Shown here piece by piece: positions 1-13,050 of a DNA stretch of 64,000 bases. Positions within the stretch are counted from its first letter, which is position 1. Each line of letters begins with the position of its first letter. This DNA comes from Blasia pusilla. Taxonomy: Eukaryota; Marchantiophyta; Marchantiopsida; Blasiales. Location of the stretch: NCBI GenBank assembly GCA_050084515.1, contig CM114273.1, positions 33,852,001-33,916,000 on the forward strand. The letters run 5' to 3'. The position numbers were made by a program, and so were the translations under genes. The notes beneath the pieces are model-generated. The model was not told the DNA's origin. It searched no databases and was given only the letters and a program-made list of their open reading frames with translations.

Positions 1-286
1 CCAACGTGGAAGGGATTGATACTCAGTCAGCTGATGGGTCTCTCAGAGAAGTCTTCTTCCCATACATGCAACGCAACTCAGTGGACAAGGAAAAAACAGC
101 CAATGGAGAGAAACTTCTCCAACTTTGCTCAACACATTGTTTGGTACTCGCCAATGGCATGGCTATGTGGCCACAATCAGGAGGTCGCACTTCCATTGGA
201 CACTCTGACTCCAACAGAGAAACCTCGACATCGGTGGTTGACTACCCGATTGGGAAGTACATCAACTACCACATCTGGTTGCCAAT

Positions 287-2564
287 GTGCGGGTCACATC
301 CGTTCTAGAATCTGATCATGAACCACTCTACTTTGACATCATGGTCTCCAAAACCATCCTAGAGGCTGCAGAAAAAGTAACCCTGCCGACCAAGTGTCGA
401 TACACTTTCCTTCAGGAAAAGAAAGATGAACTCATCACACTCGTCAACAAGGCTCTTACAGAGTGCTCACCCATGGTGAACACGACTGAGTTCAGCGACA
501 TCCTACATCAATGTTGCAGAAAAGTCCTACCTTTCCAACTGTTTGGAGGCAAACACATTAGATCCACTTCTACGTTCTTCTCCCAACCCTGGTTTGACAA
601 GGACTGCAAAGAGGCCCGTAGGGAGCTGAATCACGGGCTGAGGGAGGATCCACATTTCCACACACTCGATTGTTGCAGAAAACTTACAAACGATTGGTAC
701 GTAGGAAGAAACACAAATACATTGCCATCAAGATCACAGAGTTCACACAACTGATGAAATACCAATCGGCCAAATTCTGGAGAATACTTAGGAATAGACA
801 GAACATCATTCCACTCCAGGATCTACAGATCTGGACCACATATGGTACCAAAATTTACCACTCCAACACTGCCGCTCCCACCGACCCCTGGCCGAATGGG
901 CTTAGGGATCTAACGGACCTCTTCACCATTGAAGATGTCACATCAGGACTCAAAAGGCTACATAACAAACCAGAGGATGTCTTGGGGTGCCAGGCTCAAA
1001 TGTTCAAATTCGCAAGTGAGGCAATTGGCCCAACCCTCACGAATGTTCAACATTGCACTTCAACAGGGCTTCCCACCGAGAATGGCAAATGAATATGATC
1101 TACCCACTCTTCAAGGTGGAGACCCAATGATACCATCCAACTACTGTAATCGATCATGGTGAGCTCCCTCATGGCCAAGTTGTATGGGCTACTGCTGGAA
1201 AGGAAAATCAGCGACTGGGCTGGAGAAAAGAAGGTGCGAGCCAGAGGACAAGCAGGTTTTCGACATTCACATAGCACCCTGGATCACCTTCTCACACTCC
1301 GGGTACTGATTGAAGAAACTTCCAAGTCGAGAATTGGTCACAAGCCCGGTAAATTGTTCTGTTGTTTTGTAGACTTCAAGAAGGCCTTTGACACAGTCCA
1401 AAGGGCGCTTCTTTGGAAACGACTTGAAGAGTTGGGTGTCCCACCACAACAACTTACAGCAATCAAGGTCTTATATGCTCAGGTCTTTGCACAGATTACC
1501 ACTACGAGGGGTAGATCCGAAATTTTATCTTCCAACACCAGAGTCAAACAAGGATGCCCCCTCTCACCTACATTGGTTGGGCTCTACATTGACGAACTTG
1601 AAGAGGTGCTTTCTGGAGTGAATCAAGATCCACCAGAGCTAGCACACTGCCTCATCCCCCTGCTCTTGTATGCAGATGATATAGTTCTGATGTCTAGAAC
1701 AGCAAATGGGCTCCAACTTTACCTGAATGCACTTTCAAGCGTCTGCAACAAATCGGGCATGGAAGTGAACTTGCTGAAAACTAAGATAATCATCTTTGGA
1801 TCACAGCTCCCTACGGCGCATCGGTCATACACTTTCACCTTCAGCCAGGGACTGAGAAGGGAGATCATTGAGATTGTGGGTGAGTACATATACCTGAGGG
1901 TGCAACTCAAACCCAACAACCAATGGAGAACCAATGGGAGTCGCAACAAGATCAATGCAGGCTTGAGGGGTCTACACTGCTACAATCCAATTGCAGAAGA
2001 ATGGAACTGGCATATTCCACTGAAACTCCATCTCTTCAAAGCTCTGGTGGTTCTAGCTTCACTCTATGCATCTGAGGTGTGGGGCCCCAGCTCCAAGGCT
2101 TGTTCCCAGGGCCTTGAGGCCCCCCAAAAACTCTTCATGCGTCAGAGTCTGGGCATTAGGAGAACCACTCCCCACGAATGAGGCGCTACCACACCCTCAT
2201 GAACAGCTGCAGATCCATGCAACAAGCCTCCTACATCTCTGCCCCCATTCCCACTAAGTTACGTCATACATTAGCGAAGGATGTGGCGCCATCGACCTGG
2301 AGATTGAGAAAGGAAAATTCTCCGAAGAAAATGGAGGACAGATTATGTAGATTTTGCAACTCAGGGCTTGTTGATGATGAACATCACTACCTCTTTGACT
2401 GCACCTTTCACAATCACATTAGGCTTGACTTCCCGGATCTCTTTGTTCATCGAGCTCCCAGGGTCTTCGTGTTCATGGCCAGGCAGAATCGGACTCAGAT
2501 TGCTAAATTGTTGCATAGTTGTGTGAAGACTAGGGACACTCCCGTGGCTCTGAGGACCCCTTAG
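287..2564 (+). pseudogene. LINE pol remnant: endonuclease tail, reverse transcriptase, zinc motif
   Basis: The product of an intact copy would nick target DNA and reverse-transcribe element RNA at the nick. Visible pieces are the endonuclease SDHEPL motif (about 305), a WFDKDCKEARREL segment (about 590) typical of the endonuclease-RT linker, and the RT core at 1156-2181 with RT motif A (FVDFKKAFDTV), the RVKQGCPLSPTL segment and the catalytic LLYADDIVLM box (about 1660-1690). The C-terminal part (2178-2564) carries a C-x2-C...H-x4-C zinc motif (CRFC...HHYLFDC, about 2349-2401). At least three frame changes separate the pieces, at about 700, 1100 and 2180. The RT segment itself is open for 341 codons. 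Confidence 0.85.
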
Positions 2565-2658
2565 GCCCTTGCTGGTGCTTGCTCTCTCTCCAAAATTGTT
2601 GTTAAGTCTCAAAACTAAGTCCCATGGCCCTGTGGGGTCCCCGTGGACAATAAATCTA

Positions 2659-3635
<977 letters not shown>

Positions 3636-3689
3636 GAAGAGGTTCCTGACCACACCGACGCCAAAAAGCGTGCCCGCCGATCCCCAACC

Positions 3690-6600
3690 CACTTAGTGAC
3701 AGGCCTCCGTTTGGGTACTTGGAACTTCTATGGACTGACCCATGCAATGAAGCAGTTGGAGGTTGCTGAAGTTTTGCTGAAAAATCAAATACATATATGC
3801 GGGGGTCAAGAAACTTGGGAAACCAAGTTAATAGAGATACCCCATGTACCACACTATGCATGGTTTGGAAAGATGTGCAAACACCAGTAACAACAACAGA
3901 GGTATGAAGGGTGTCGTGTTCTTCATCAGAGACTTCATGGTGGATAGGTGTGAGATCATCAGCACAGGGCTCGAGTATGAACACAACATATGGGTCAAAG
4001 TCCGAGCTGAGTGCAACTCGCGGGATATGTATATCGGGTGTATTTACATGCCTACAAACAGTGAATCTGCTTTGATGTAACAGAGGCGGCGTTTGATAGT
4101 GTGAAAACTGATTGCCTTGGGTTCCGGACAAAGGGGAACATAGTCTTGCTAGGAGACTTCAACAAATTGGTGGGGGGCAAGGCACCGATCCCAAGCGGAG
4201 ATCGGGATGTTTGGAGATGTGAGAGTGAATGGCAATGGCACACGGCTGATCACGATGTTGAGGGAACTTCAAGCGATGGCACTTAATGATAGGCATAAGG
4301 TGGGATCCCGGCTTGGACTAGGGTCAACTTCAAGGAGAATGAGAGCTCCATTGTGGACTACATAGCTGTGGATGAGGAACTCTACACACGCAGTGGGAAG
4401 ATCACAATGGATGCGACAGACATTGAAGATCATATCATTCATTGGTGCAGACAGAGTTGCGACAAAGGCTAAAATGCTGACCAAACCGGTGAAGAGGGTG
4501 ATCAAGAAATGGAGGATAGAGGACTTCAAGATGAGGGCAACAAGAAGGTGTACATTGGCAAGCTGGAAGAAAATCTCTTGGCATTTGACACTTTCATTGA
4601 ACCTACCGTCAAGACCTTTGGGTTCACAAGAACAACTGTGGACATGGTGCTTTGGCATGGTGGGAGCGTGGAGTGACAGATGCCGCCGAGATTCTTGTCG
4701 GCAGGAAATTGATAATATCGCAGAGCCGTCAAATGGTGGTCCTTGGAACTCAAGGCGACCATTGCCAAACGAAGGGAAGCGTATGTCACAAGTGCCAAAG
4801 TCGGGGGCGATGCATCCTTGCGGCAGAGTATGTGGCCCTACGCAGAAACCCGTCTTTTTTCTTGTGCGCATGCACAAGAAGAAAATGAACAAGCCACATA
4901 CTCATCCATCAATGAGAATTTCGAGAATCAGAAAAAGTTCTGGATGGAAGTGCATAAATTGAGCAAGGCCAGGGGCAGAGAAACGAGCGTAAAGGCCTTG
5001 AAGACAAAAGACGGTGGAATGGTGACCACAACTAAACAGATCCGACATGTGTTGGAAGGCCATTACAAGGAGTTAGGCAGGAAGCCCGCTCGGACATCCC
5101 TTGAAGAGCGAGAACTTGAGAGGGTGGTGGAGGATTTTGTTAAGATACAACGGGAGAAGGCGGATGATGAGGTTGAGTGGGCAACCCATATAATGATTGG
5201 TTCTCCCTGGCTGAGGTGGGAGCAGCGATCAAAGAACTTGTGAACCACAAAGCGGCGGTGGTGATGAGCTTGTGAATGAGCTGTTGAAGTATGGCGATCT
5301 TTGCTATGGCTCGTTCTCTAGTGAGTCTCTTCAACTCTGCTCGGGCGGGCGTAAGTCATCCCACAAAGATGGCGGATGGGAGTCATCGTGAACCTCTTCA
5401 AGAAGGGTGAGCGAAGACCCGAAACTCTGGGGGTATTACATTGCCGAGTGTAGTCGGGAAGCTCCTGCCGTATACTCAACAACGGGATCTCTATGTACTG
5501 GAGGAGAATTCTGTCATCAAGGAAGGCCAGGGGATGGCTTCCGGCAAGCCGAGGATGCGTGGACCACATCTTCACCTTGATGTCGGATCATCCGGGATAG
5601 GAAAAAGAGGGGAAACCCACCTATTGCTTCTTCTTGGACCTCAAGAAGGCATACGACATCGTATGGCGTGACGGGCTTTCTTATAGCCTTTGGGAAGGCG
5701 GGGCTAAGAGGGAAAATGTGGAGGGTGGTGGAGAAGATGTACCAGAACACAAGGAGTAGAGTTCGGTGAATGGCCCAAAGAGTGGGACATTCGACATCAA
5801 GCAAGGAGTGGCTCAAGGATGCCCGCTCTCCCCCACCCTCTTCAACATTTTCGTGAATTCCCTATTGGAAGAAATGGAGGATTGTGGACTAGGCATACGG
5901 GTGGGCAAAAACTCTATTGTTGCCCTCATGTTTGCTGATGACTTTGGTGGCCTCGAGGAAACAGGAGAGAAACTCCAAGAGATGATCTCCCTCACCAAAA
6001 TCTGGTGTGACATGTGGGGCATGGAGGCAAATGCACTTGAAGTGCGGTGTGATGATTTTCAATGGCAAGGAGGAGGACCAAGACCAACAGTGGTCTGGGG
6101 TGACCAAGAGATCCCCGTGTGGCTACCTACACCTATCTGGGCATAGAATTCTCGGAAGATTGCATGTGGGATGCACACATCAAGAAGACTCTTGAGAAAG
6201 GCCACAAGAAGGTGAACGGTTTGTCCAGATTCCTCTGATCGAGACATCACATCAGAAGTAAAGCGCTGTGTCATTTTGCATACCATTCATCCTCGCTGGA
6301 ATACGGGGCAGCGGTGTGGGATGCCAACACCAAACAAAGGGATAGGCTTGAAGTCATGCGGTGAAGGCGTTTGGGGTATGATGTCAACTTCATCACGAGC
6401 AGCCCAGCGTTGGTGTGAGATCATAACTAGGTGTGGAACCCTTGGAGGATAGACGTGACATCGCCAAGTTGAAATGGCGGAGGCAGCTGGAGACAATGGA
6501 CTCCCATCGCTATCCTAAAGAGGTGATGGGGAAAACTGGATCCAAAGAAGACCCGTAAAAGCAGGCCAAATCTTGGGCGAAAAAGGTTCAAGAGATTGTG

Positions 6601-6990
6601 CAAGCATCCAAGCTCCCAACAGGGCCTGAAGCGGGGGAGCAAGATGAGAAAGCATTCGTGGATACCATAACCAAAGCGGTGGGCAAACGCTCACAGCGTA
6701 ACAAAGACGGAGGAAGCCATGAAGATGTCGACCTCTCTCTTTTGACGGTATATCCCGAGAGGGCGAATCAAGAACTATTTATGGGGAACCCTTGCTTGGG
6801 AACCCGGCTCAAGTTCAAGTTCAGACGGGGAAACCCTTGAACCATAAGAAAAGTAGGATGGGAACACAACTAAACTCTTGCGCCTTGTGTGACGATGGGG
6901 ACGAAACCTCTAGTCATTACTTGGTCTCTGCGCAAAATTCACAACACATGAGCAAGAGCATATCTTTGATATTGCTAAGTTGGTAGCACC
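3690..6990 (+). pseudogene. LINE pol remnant: endonuclease, reverse transcriptase, C-terminal zinc-like motif
   Basis: The endonuclease start is LRLGTWNFYGL (about 3705) followed by GGQETWE (about 3805), the usual N-terminal signature. GDFNKLVGG (about 4157) supplies the catalytic D-x-N. The RT core is broken across frames: a FLDLKKAYDIVW segment (about 5630-5670, motif A), then GVAQGCPLSPTLFNIFVN (about 5806-5860) and the catalytic-site segment MFADDFGGL (about 5928-5955). The C-terminus has CALCDDGDETSSHYLV (about 6880-6925), where the last zinc ligand seems lost. In-frame stops and shifts throughout rule out activity. Confidence 0.8.
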
Positions 6991-7232
6991 AAAATTGTTC
7001 AACACATTTGAGCCTTGATTCATTGCCCAAAGCTCTTTGATTGGTAAGTAATGTCTATTGGGGATCCCAATCAGGTAAAGTAGATGGTGTGGTGAAGAGT
7101 TTCTTGGTTGACACTTGGAAGCTCCGCACAAACACGTTGTTTGGTCAGCACTCACACTATATGAGAGTGTCTCCCTCCTCTCATATGGTACCTTCTTCTC
7201 TTACCCTCTCTCTCTACACCGACAGGCACCCA

Positions 7233-7235
<3 letters not shown>

Positions 7236-7316
<81 letters not shown>
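7236..7316 (+). repeat. (CT)n microsatellite, about 80 bp, at the LINE copy 2 3' end
   Basis: A pure CT tract in the same orientation and the same relative position as the tract at 2664-2820, after the end of a LINE. Confidence 0.95.
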
Positions 7317-7320
<4 letters not shown>

Positions 7321-7744
7321 GCGCCTCGATCCCTTTTCCAAAATAGTCAAAGTCTTGAGTGCACGACAATGATGCCACGGAAACCCTGCAATTTAGCATC
7401 ATGCTTGCGATTCGTGGTTTTGATTCCGCTAGTTCCTCTCTCTCCACCAACAAAAGCCCATGATCGTATCTTGAAGATAAACTTTGCGCCATAATAATCT
7501 TTGACGACTAATACACTTATCAGGTAGAAGGAGAGGATGTGTCACTCTTATACTTGTTAATGGGAGCATTCGTATCTACTAACATTTCAGGTAATGTAGA
7601 ACAGTAAAAATCTCAAAGCATCATCTGGGTTGCTCAAACATAACAAAGAAATAGAGCCACATAAGAGATCCGGAATTTTGTAGAAGGAAAATAATCTTAT
7701 AAAAGAGACAGTCCTATAAAGAAAACTTGCTTTAGACAAACTCT
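7317..7744. other. No gene seen
   Basis: AT-rich DNA with no recognisable coding motif, RNA gene or repeat unit. Confidence 0.5.
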
Positions 7745-8125
7745 ATTCATTTAGACAGACGAAACTCATCAATATGACTCCGTCACATTTAATGACTCAA
7801 TCATATGTCATTTAGATAAATAATGTGATCAACATGACTACAAAAATCTTATGACTCAATCAACTCAGTCATTTAGACAAATTAAAACGATCAATATGAC
7901 TAAGTACTAAGTAAAATATGAGTAAATAGCCTAGTCATTTAGACAAATCATATTGATTAATATGACAACGTAAAATTTTATGAGTCCATCATCTCAAGTC
8001 ATTTAATAAAATTGGAAGTGATCAATATGACTCAATACTCTTATATGACTCGCTCATAATCAGTCATGTAACAAAATCATAGAGATCAATATGACACGTT
8101 CCCCTTTGATCAATATGTCATGTTC
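7745..8125. repeat. AT-rich minisatellite, about 5-6 units of 60-70 bp
   Basis: The recurring core is GTCATTTAGACAAAT, then about ten variable bases, then GATCAATATGACT, then a TATGACTCAATCA segment. Copies begin near 7748, 7810, 7870, 7938, 7997 and 8061. ATGACT...AGTCAT within each unit makes a short inverted repeat, so every unit can form a small hairpin. Units differ at many positions, so the array is old. Confidence 0.8.
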
Positions 8126-8479
8126 CCCTTACCTTGTCTACAAACTTTGCAAAAACTCCTACCAGATTCTACATGGGATTCTATCCAATCGAACAAGTTA
8201 TACCAAACATCCTTCCAAGCCAATCGGTTTTTCTTACTATGACTTATCAAAGGAGCATTCGATTTATCCCCTTCTCTCCCATCCAATTATCTACTACTAC
8301 TATCGATTTATCTTGATTTACTACTATCCTCTACAAAGTCTTGAATAACATCCTCTGCATCTTATTCATAGTTCGATGTCTCTTAGCCAAGTAGAGGCTA
8401 AGAGAGTTTGGAACTATGATGTAAATACTAAATTAGGGTGCAAATAACCTAATGTACTCTAAGCAGGTTATTTGCAACA
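8126..8479. other. No gene seen
   Basis: Short open frames only. A nearby copy of the minisatellite word 'gatcaatatg' occurs at the left edge. Nothing else is recognised. Confidence 0.5.
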
Positions 8480-8559
8480 ATGCTCTTTACTGAAGTAACC
8501 CACGGTGACAGAGATGCCCGCTAGATCCGTGATAGAGCGTGCCATGGTTTGAATTTTTT

Positions 8560-8750
8560 TCCCTAGGAGTTGTTTTCTTGGATAACCAAGGAGAGGTATT
8601 CCATTTGGTGTGTCCAGGAGGTAGAGTTTTTTTTCCGCAATTTGTCTTGTTGGATTTAGGAGCGCAACCCCTGATGTTAGGGAAAGCGGCATTTACAGGG
8701 TTAGGCCTGACGAGGGCCGATGTGGAGCATTTTCCATTCATGATATAGAT
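8560..8750 (+). pseudogene. Retroviral-type aspartic protease remnant (gypsy copy 2)
   Basis: The segment FVLLDLGAQPLMLGKAA (about 8640-8690) matches LLDSGAQPLMLGKAA in the better copy. The D-S-G active-site triad of pepsin-like retroelement proteases has become D-L-G here, so it could not be active. It sits upstream of the methyltransferase remnant. Confidence 0.75.
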
Positions 8751-9339
8751 ATCCTTGGGTGGAGTGAGTATGGCATAATTTATCACCTGATATGAGGTCA
8801 TGGGGAGGATTCGCCCGAGACATCAGATGAGTCTGTGGTATGAGCCAAGGCGATAGTGACCAATGTTGAGTCTTATGATGTCTTGGTTGGAGGAGCAATG
8901 TTATACCTGATGGGGTTTTCCGTGGATTATTGGAAGGAGTCAGCATCCTTCAGACCAAGATGGCAATCAGGTGATGGAAAACTTAGCTCGTTACCTATTT
9001 GATTCATATGTGGAGTGATCAAGCGACGGCCAAGAAAGATAACGACATTAGCACCATTCAGCAACGCCATCACTTGGCTTGAAAATTTGAATGAGGGGCA
9101 TGTCCATGCAGAGGACACACCCACGCTTGACACTTCTAGGGAGAGGAGTGTTATGGTGGCCACATCATTCGCTGGTGGAGAGGTGCTATTGTGGGGCTTG
9201 AGTGAGGAGCCTCAATCCTTGGTCGATGAGCACGCGTAGACAACGTGGAGTGAGATCTTTGCACCAGAGCGTGATGGGTCAGAGGAACCTGAGATAACTG
9301 GGAGTGCTACTATGACACCCTTGGACACCACACTAATTG

Positions 9340-10000
9340 TGTGGTGCATCCTACAGAAGGGTATTCGAGTGTTGGATCTCTTTGGAGGGATTAACACTCG
9401 GTTGGCTATTGTTTTGCAGACATGAGTGCGCTTGGAGTTGTATCTATATATGAAGCTTGATGAGGTTGCAAGGCGCATTTCAGTACCACATATGGCACAG
9501 TTATGCCTCTGTTTTCCTGACTTGTTGTCTGTGTACGCCATACAAGGGTACCAGAGTTCCCTACCGAGGGATATTTTGTTGTTGGGGGCATAAGATTTAG
9601 AGCTGATAGGGACCATTGATTTGGTCATTGCTGGTTGGCTATGTCAGGGCTAGTCGAGTGCTGGATGAGATAGGGGGTTAGCTGACACTCGGTCCATGTT
9701 TTTTTGGGAGATGATGAGGATCTTGCGACATTTGCATGAGCATGAGTCTTGTTCTCTAGCATACACTCTAGAGAACGTGCGGATCAGGGACGATTCGCGG
9801 TCATGGATGGTAACTAGTGCACATCAAGTGCATGCATGAATCAACCCAATAGTGTTTTTGGATGCAGCGAGAGTAGTTTTAAGATCCGAGGAGAATGAAT
9901 TAGGGGTGATTGGGAGAGACACCCTTGGACTTCTTGGGATGTGTTTTAAGTACGTTGGGAGATGGCAGCCATAACAATGAGTAGGATTTACAATCATGCA
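9340..10000 (+). pseudogene. C5 cytosine DNA methyltransferase remnant in gypsy copy 2
   Basis: Motif I is readable as VLDLFGGINTRLAIVLQ (about 9371-9420), motif IV as DLVIAGWLCQG (about 9620-9650; the usual Pro before the catalytic Cys is Leu) and motif VI as LAYTLENV (about 9758-9780; ENV intact, codons 9771-9779). It is broken by stops. After VFLDAARVV (about 9855) the target-recognition part and motifs IX-X seem lost, because recognisable RT sequence resumes near 10115. It is homologous along its length to the methyltransferase at 34,057-35,642 (-). Confidence 0.8.
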
Positions 10001-10104
10001 CATGGAAGAGATGAGAGTTTGCAATTTGCTACAAGGGAGTAGTCGAGTATGGTTGTCTGAGAAAGGGTTGCACTATAGCAACCACCGATACCACGCCTAA
10101 GATT

Positions 10105-11273
10105 CCTATTGTAGTCAATATTGAGACTTGGGAGCCATATATGGGCCCTAAGTTGACAGGAGGAGAGCAGCGCCGAATACATCAATTCCTTAAGAGTTAT
10201 AGGAGTTATTTTGCATTTAGCATGCATGATTTAGGTACGTACGCCGGAGTGTCCATAGATCCGCATTGAGTTGTCTAGCGACACATCGATCTTTCGATGA
10301 TTCTACAATTACAGTGATATGGAGAGGGCTCTGATTCATAACATGAGCCACGACTTGGTTAGAGCAGGACTAGTGGAGATGTCGCATAGGGAGTATGCAT
10401 CTGCCACTGTCATGCCCGCTAAGAAGGATGTGCACGACAACTGGACAGAATAGGCGGATGTATGGAGATTACCAACCTATCAATCGGCAGACAAAGTATG
10501 ATAAGTATGCTATGCCCACTTCCAAGGAGATCTTAGATGCTATTAGGCATGCAAAGGTCTTTATTTTGTTGGATCTTTGGGCCAGATACCATCAACTGCC
10601 TATCGGATGGGAGGATAGGCAGAAGACGGCATTTTTGGGCATCGATCCTCACATGAAGGATTGTTTGTACGGTGATAGTTCTAACCATTTGGGTTAAAGA
10701 ATATCGTGACATAGTTTCAAAGGGTCATGGATAGGATCTTGGCAGGACTAGCTTTTGGTAGGTGTTACATTGATGATATTGTAGTCCTTAGAGCCACGGT
10801 TTAGGGGCATGAGTGACATGTGGAAGAGATGTTTTGACAATTGCAGTTACAAGGATGAAGCTACATCCAAGTAAGGGCAAGTTTTTCTACAACCAAATTG
10901 AGTACCTGGATCATACGATATATCAGGTGGCCTTGGTGTGCAAAAGACAAAGGTAGGGGGTATCTCACACATTCCTTGCCCTATAGATGCGAGTCAAGTT
11001 TGTGCATTCATGGGATTGGAAAACTTCTATTGACGATACATCAAGGGTTTCAATTTGATTGCGAAGCCGCTAATCTTGCTGACCAAGGTGGATCATTGGG
11101 GGGATGAGCAGAAGAGAGCATTTAAGTTGCGCATGGACAAGTTGAAGTCTGTCCCCATATTGAGGAGACCGATCAGAGGGCATCCTTTCCAGTTGCACAA
11201 TGATTGGAGTATGTTGGGTCTTGGAGGGGTTCTTATCCAACATGACGATGAGGGTAGAGAGTTTGAGGTTTGA
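10105..11273 (+). pseudogene. Reverse transcriptase / RNase H remnant (gypsy copy 2)
   Basis: The RT begins with a segment like ETWEPYMGPKLTGGEQRR (about 10118), includes DYQPINRQTKYDKYAMPT (about 10460-10515), the LLDLWARYHQLPIGWED part (about 10567) and the catalytic YIDDIV box (about 10768). The RNase H start is readable as WGDEQKRAFKLRMDKL and LHNDWSMLGLGGVLIQHDD (11,095-11,250), after which the rest of RNase H is missing. Multiple stops interrupt all parts. Confidence 0.8.
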
Positions 11274-11545
11274 TGGAGAGTCCATAGATCCAAAGACCGT
11301 TGAGGAGGCGACAAGTGGTCGAGACATTCACGAGGATGGAGTAGTCTTGGAGTATCTGCCTACGGCTAGCGTCGTGAGCACGGTGGGTACTAGAGAGTGG
11401 GATCTGATCTTATAGCGAGCCTAGACATTCCAATAGGAGGAGATACATGTGTGGCGAGTTTGGGAGGCTGATAGAGTACGCATAGTGCCTCATCCTTCGT
11501 AGAGAGCACGTTTGGTACAGCATGTTGTCACATCTGTTAAGATAG
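11274..11545 (+). pseudogene. Linker and integrase N-terminus remnant (gypsy copy 2)
   Basis: DIHEDGVVLEYLPTASVV (about 11325-11380) and VWRVWEADRVRIVPH (about 11450-11490) match the region just upstream of the integrase zinc finger in the better copy (DIHDDALVLEFLRTSRV and LRVWEDDRVRVVRY). Homology fades near 11,545, before the integrase core. Confidence 0.65.
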
Positions 11546-12955
11546 ATTAACGAGATTTAGAAGAGCGCTTTTGGAGATACTAGAGGACAACCTCATAAGG
11601 TTGAAGATGACTTACTAAGGCCAAAGGTAACCTGAGAGAGCGGGTTTCTCCTTTGTTTCAGCTCATTTGGAGCCATACGAAGGAACTTCCTATTTTGGAT
11701 AAGTTATCATTTTGGTATAGTTGACTTTCCACTTTGGAAATTGGTCCTTGGCCCCCTATAACAGATCAAGAGCCAAGGAGGTGACAAGCGAGCATAGGTT
11801 ATCACAAAGAGAGCTTAATTGGGAGAGGGAAGCGGGTATACCTCCAAGAGAGAGAGAGAGCTTGAGAGCTCATTCTCTCTTTGTTGAACCTCTTGGCATG
11901 AGGCGGGGAGCTATGGTCCTCCTTGCCTTGTGTGTGTAACTCAAGCCTCTCATTAGGAGAGTGGGTTTGGTTTGACATGAGAGAGAGAAAGATGGAGTGT
12001 GCATATTTGTGAGACCTTGTGATGGAGAGATTTACGTGATTTACAAAGAGAGAATGAAGGAGTGAGAGAGCTTCAATAGAGGAACTTGTTGGTTACTCGT
12101 TGTTGTGTAGGTTGGGGACTGTTTTCCCTATTCAACGGCTAATAGGAGTGCTCACTGGAGCAAGAGCCGCTCTATTTTGTTGTTTTCTTGGGCAATTTTT
12201 CGTACGAGATAATGGCGCACGGAAGCGCTGCCCAATTTTCATTAAATATTGAGTATGGGAGCAAATTGCTCCATGCCGGTGCTCTCAAGAGCACCTTGTA
12301 GCTCTCTGGTTGCTGCTTTTACAGGTTTCATATTTTCTTTGGGAGTAATCAACGCGGAAGCACTGCCATATTTTTCGTAGGAGAAGAGACTGTGAATTGT
12401 ACAACAATCGCCATCAATTTTTATTGGAATGAATAAACCAATTTGACACTATTTTAGAACGGGAAGTTGTGCACGTTGTGGAAGAAACAGTACGCAATTT
12501 CATCATCTGAGTGTGAAGTTACGACAATTTTTGTTGGGCTGTCACAGCCAAAATTCCTTGTGACTGAGTCATTTTCCCTTGGTAGTAACTCCTTTACTTG
12601 GGTAGAAAGATAAACATCAGTTACTTTTTGTGGACCAAACCAATGAAGCTATCACTTGGAGGTAGAAATTGAGTGAAAAATAAATTAAGAAGGGTTGACT
12701 CACTATTGGTGGGCATAGTGGGAAAATCTCCGAGTCTAGATCCAGATTTGTAGGGGATCACTTTAGTAAATGTGGAAACAAGGAGGGGGTTGAAGGGCCG
12801 TGTCTACGCCAAAGCTGGGATGCCCAACTATTGCATCTCGGGTGCTACCTCCGCAACTTGGCCGTCCCACCCTAGCTTGATTGGGTTAGCAGCCACCAGG
12901 GTATTCCAACTGTCCTTCCCTAACGGCGTCGACATTGGGCGATCCTACACCGTCG
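11546..12955. other. No gene seen; left arm of a degenerate inverted repeat
   Basis: No coding motif is recognised. The stretch 11,640-11,900 resembles the reverse complement of 13,260-13,560: the shared words are CATTCTCTTTGTTGAACCT and ACTTTCCA-TTTGGAAA. The segment may be LTR-like or other debris of the adjacent gypsy copy. Confidence 0.4.
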
Positions 12956-12959
12956 CGTC

Positions 12960-13050
12960 GACACTCTTGACATTTGGAGTAGGGTATTAGAGTGTTAGAT
13001 CTCTTCGTAAGGATCAACACAATGGGTATTTGAATTGTTGCAGTGTTACG
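12960..13050 (+). pseudogene. Third methyltransferase scrap (motif I only)
   Basis: The DNA of 12,978-13,042 aligns by eye almost base for base with 9,358-9,420 in gypsy copy 2, the stretch encoding methyltransferase motif I (VLDLF..INT). Nothing further downstream is recognisable. It is another fragment of the same DNMT-bearing element family, or a local duplication of copy 2. Confidence 0.7.

Larger units (their letters stand above)
3636..7316 (+). mobile_element. Non-LTR retrotransposon (LINE copy 2), near full length but heavily decayed
   Basis: The layout is a basic leader (KKRARR, about 3660), an endonuclease, an RT core, a C-terminal zinc-like motif, a 3' UTR and a terminal (CT)n tract. 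The element has many frameshifts and stops. It is a different LINE family member from copy 1: the motifs are only moderately alike (GVAQGCPLSPTLFNIFVN versus RVKQGCPLSPTL in copy 1). It lies on the same strand, about 0.8 kb downstream of copy 1. Confidence 0.8.
8480..11545 (+). mobile_element. Decayed DNMT-bearing Ty3/gypsy retrotransposon (copy 2)
   Basis: In order on the + strand are remnants of protease, cytosine methyltransferase, reverse transcriptase, the start of RNase H and the integrase N-terminal linker. Each matches the better copy at 30.2-39.35 kb (on the other strand), and the order protease-DNMT-RT is the same in both. The element has dozens of stops, a deletion at the C-terminal part of the methyltransferase, loss of most of RNase H near 11270, and no visible LTRs. 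The boundaries are the limits of recognisable homology, not true ends. Confidence 0.8.
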
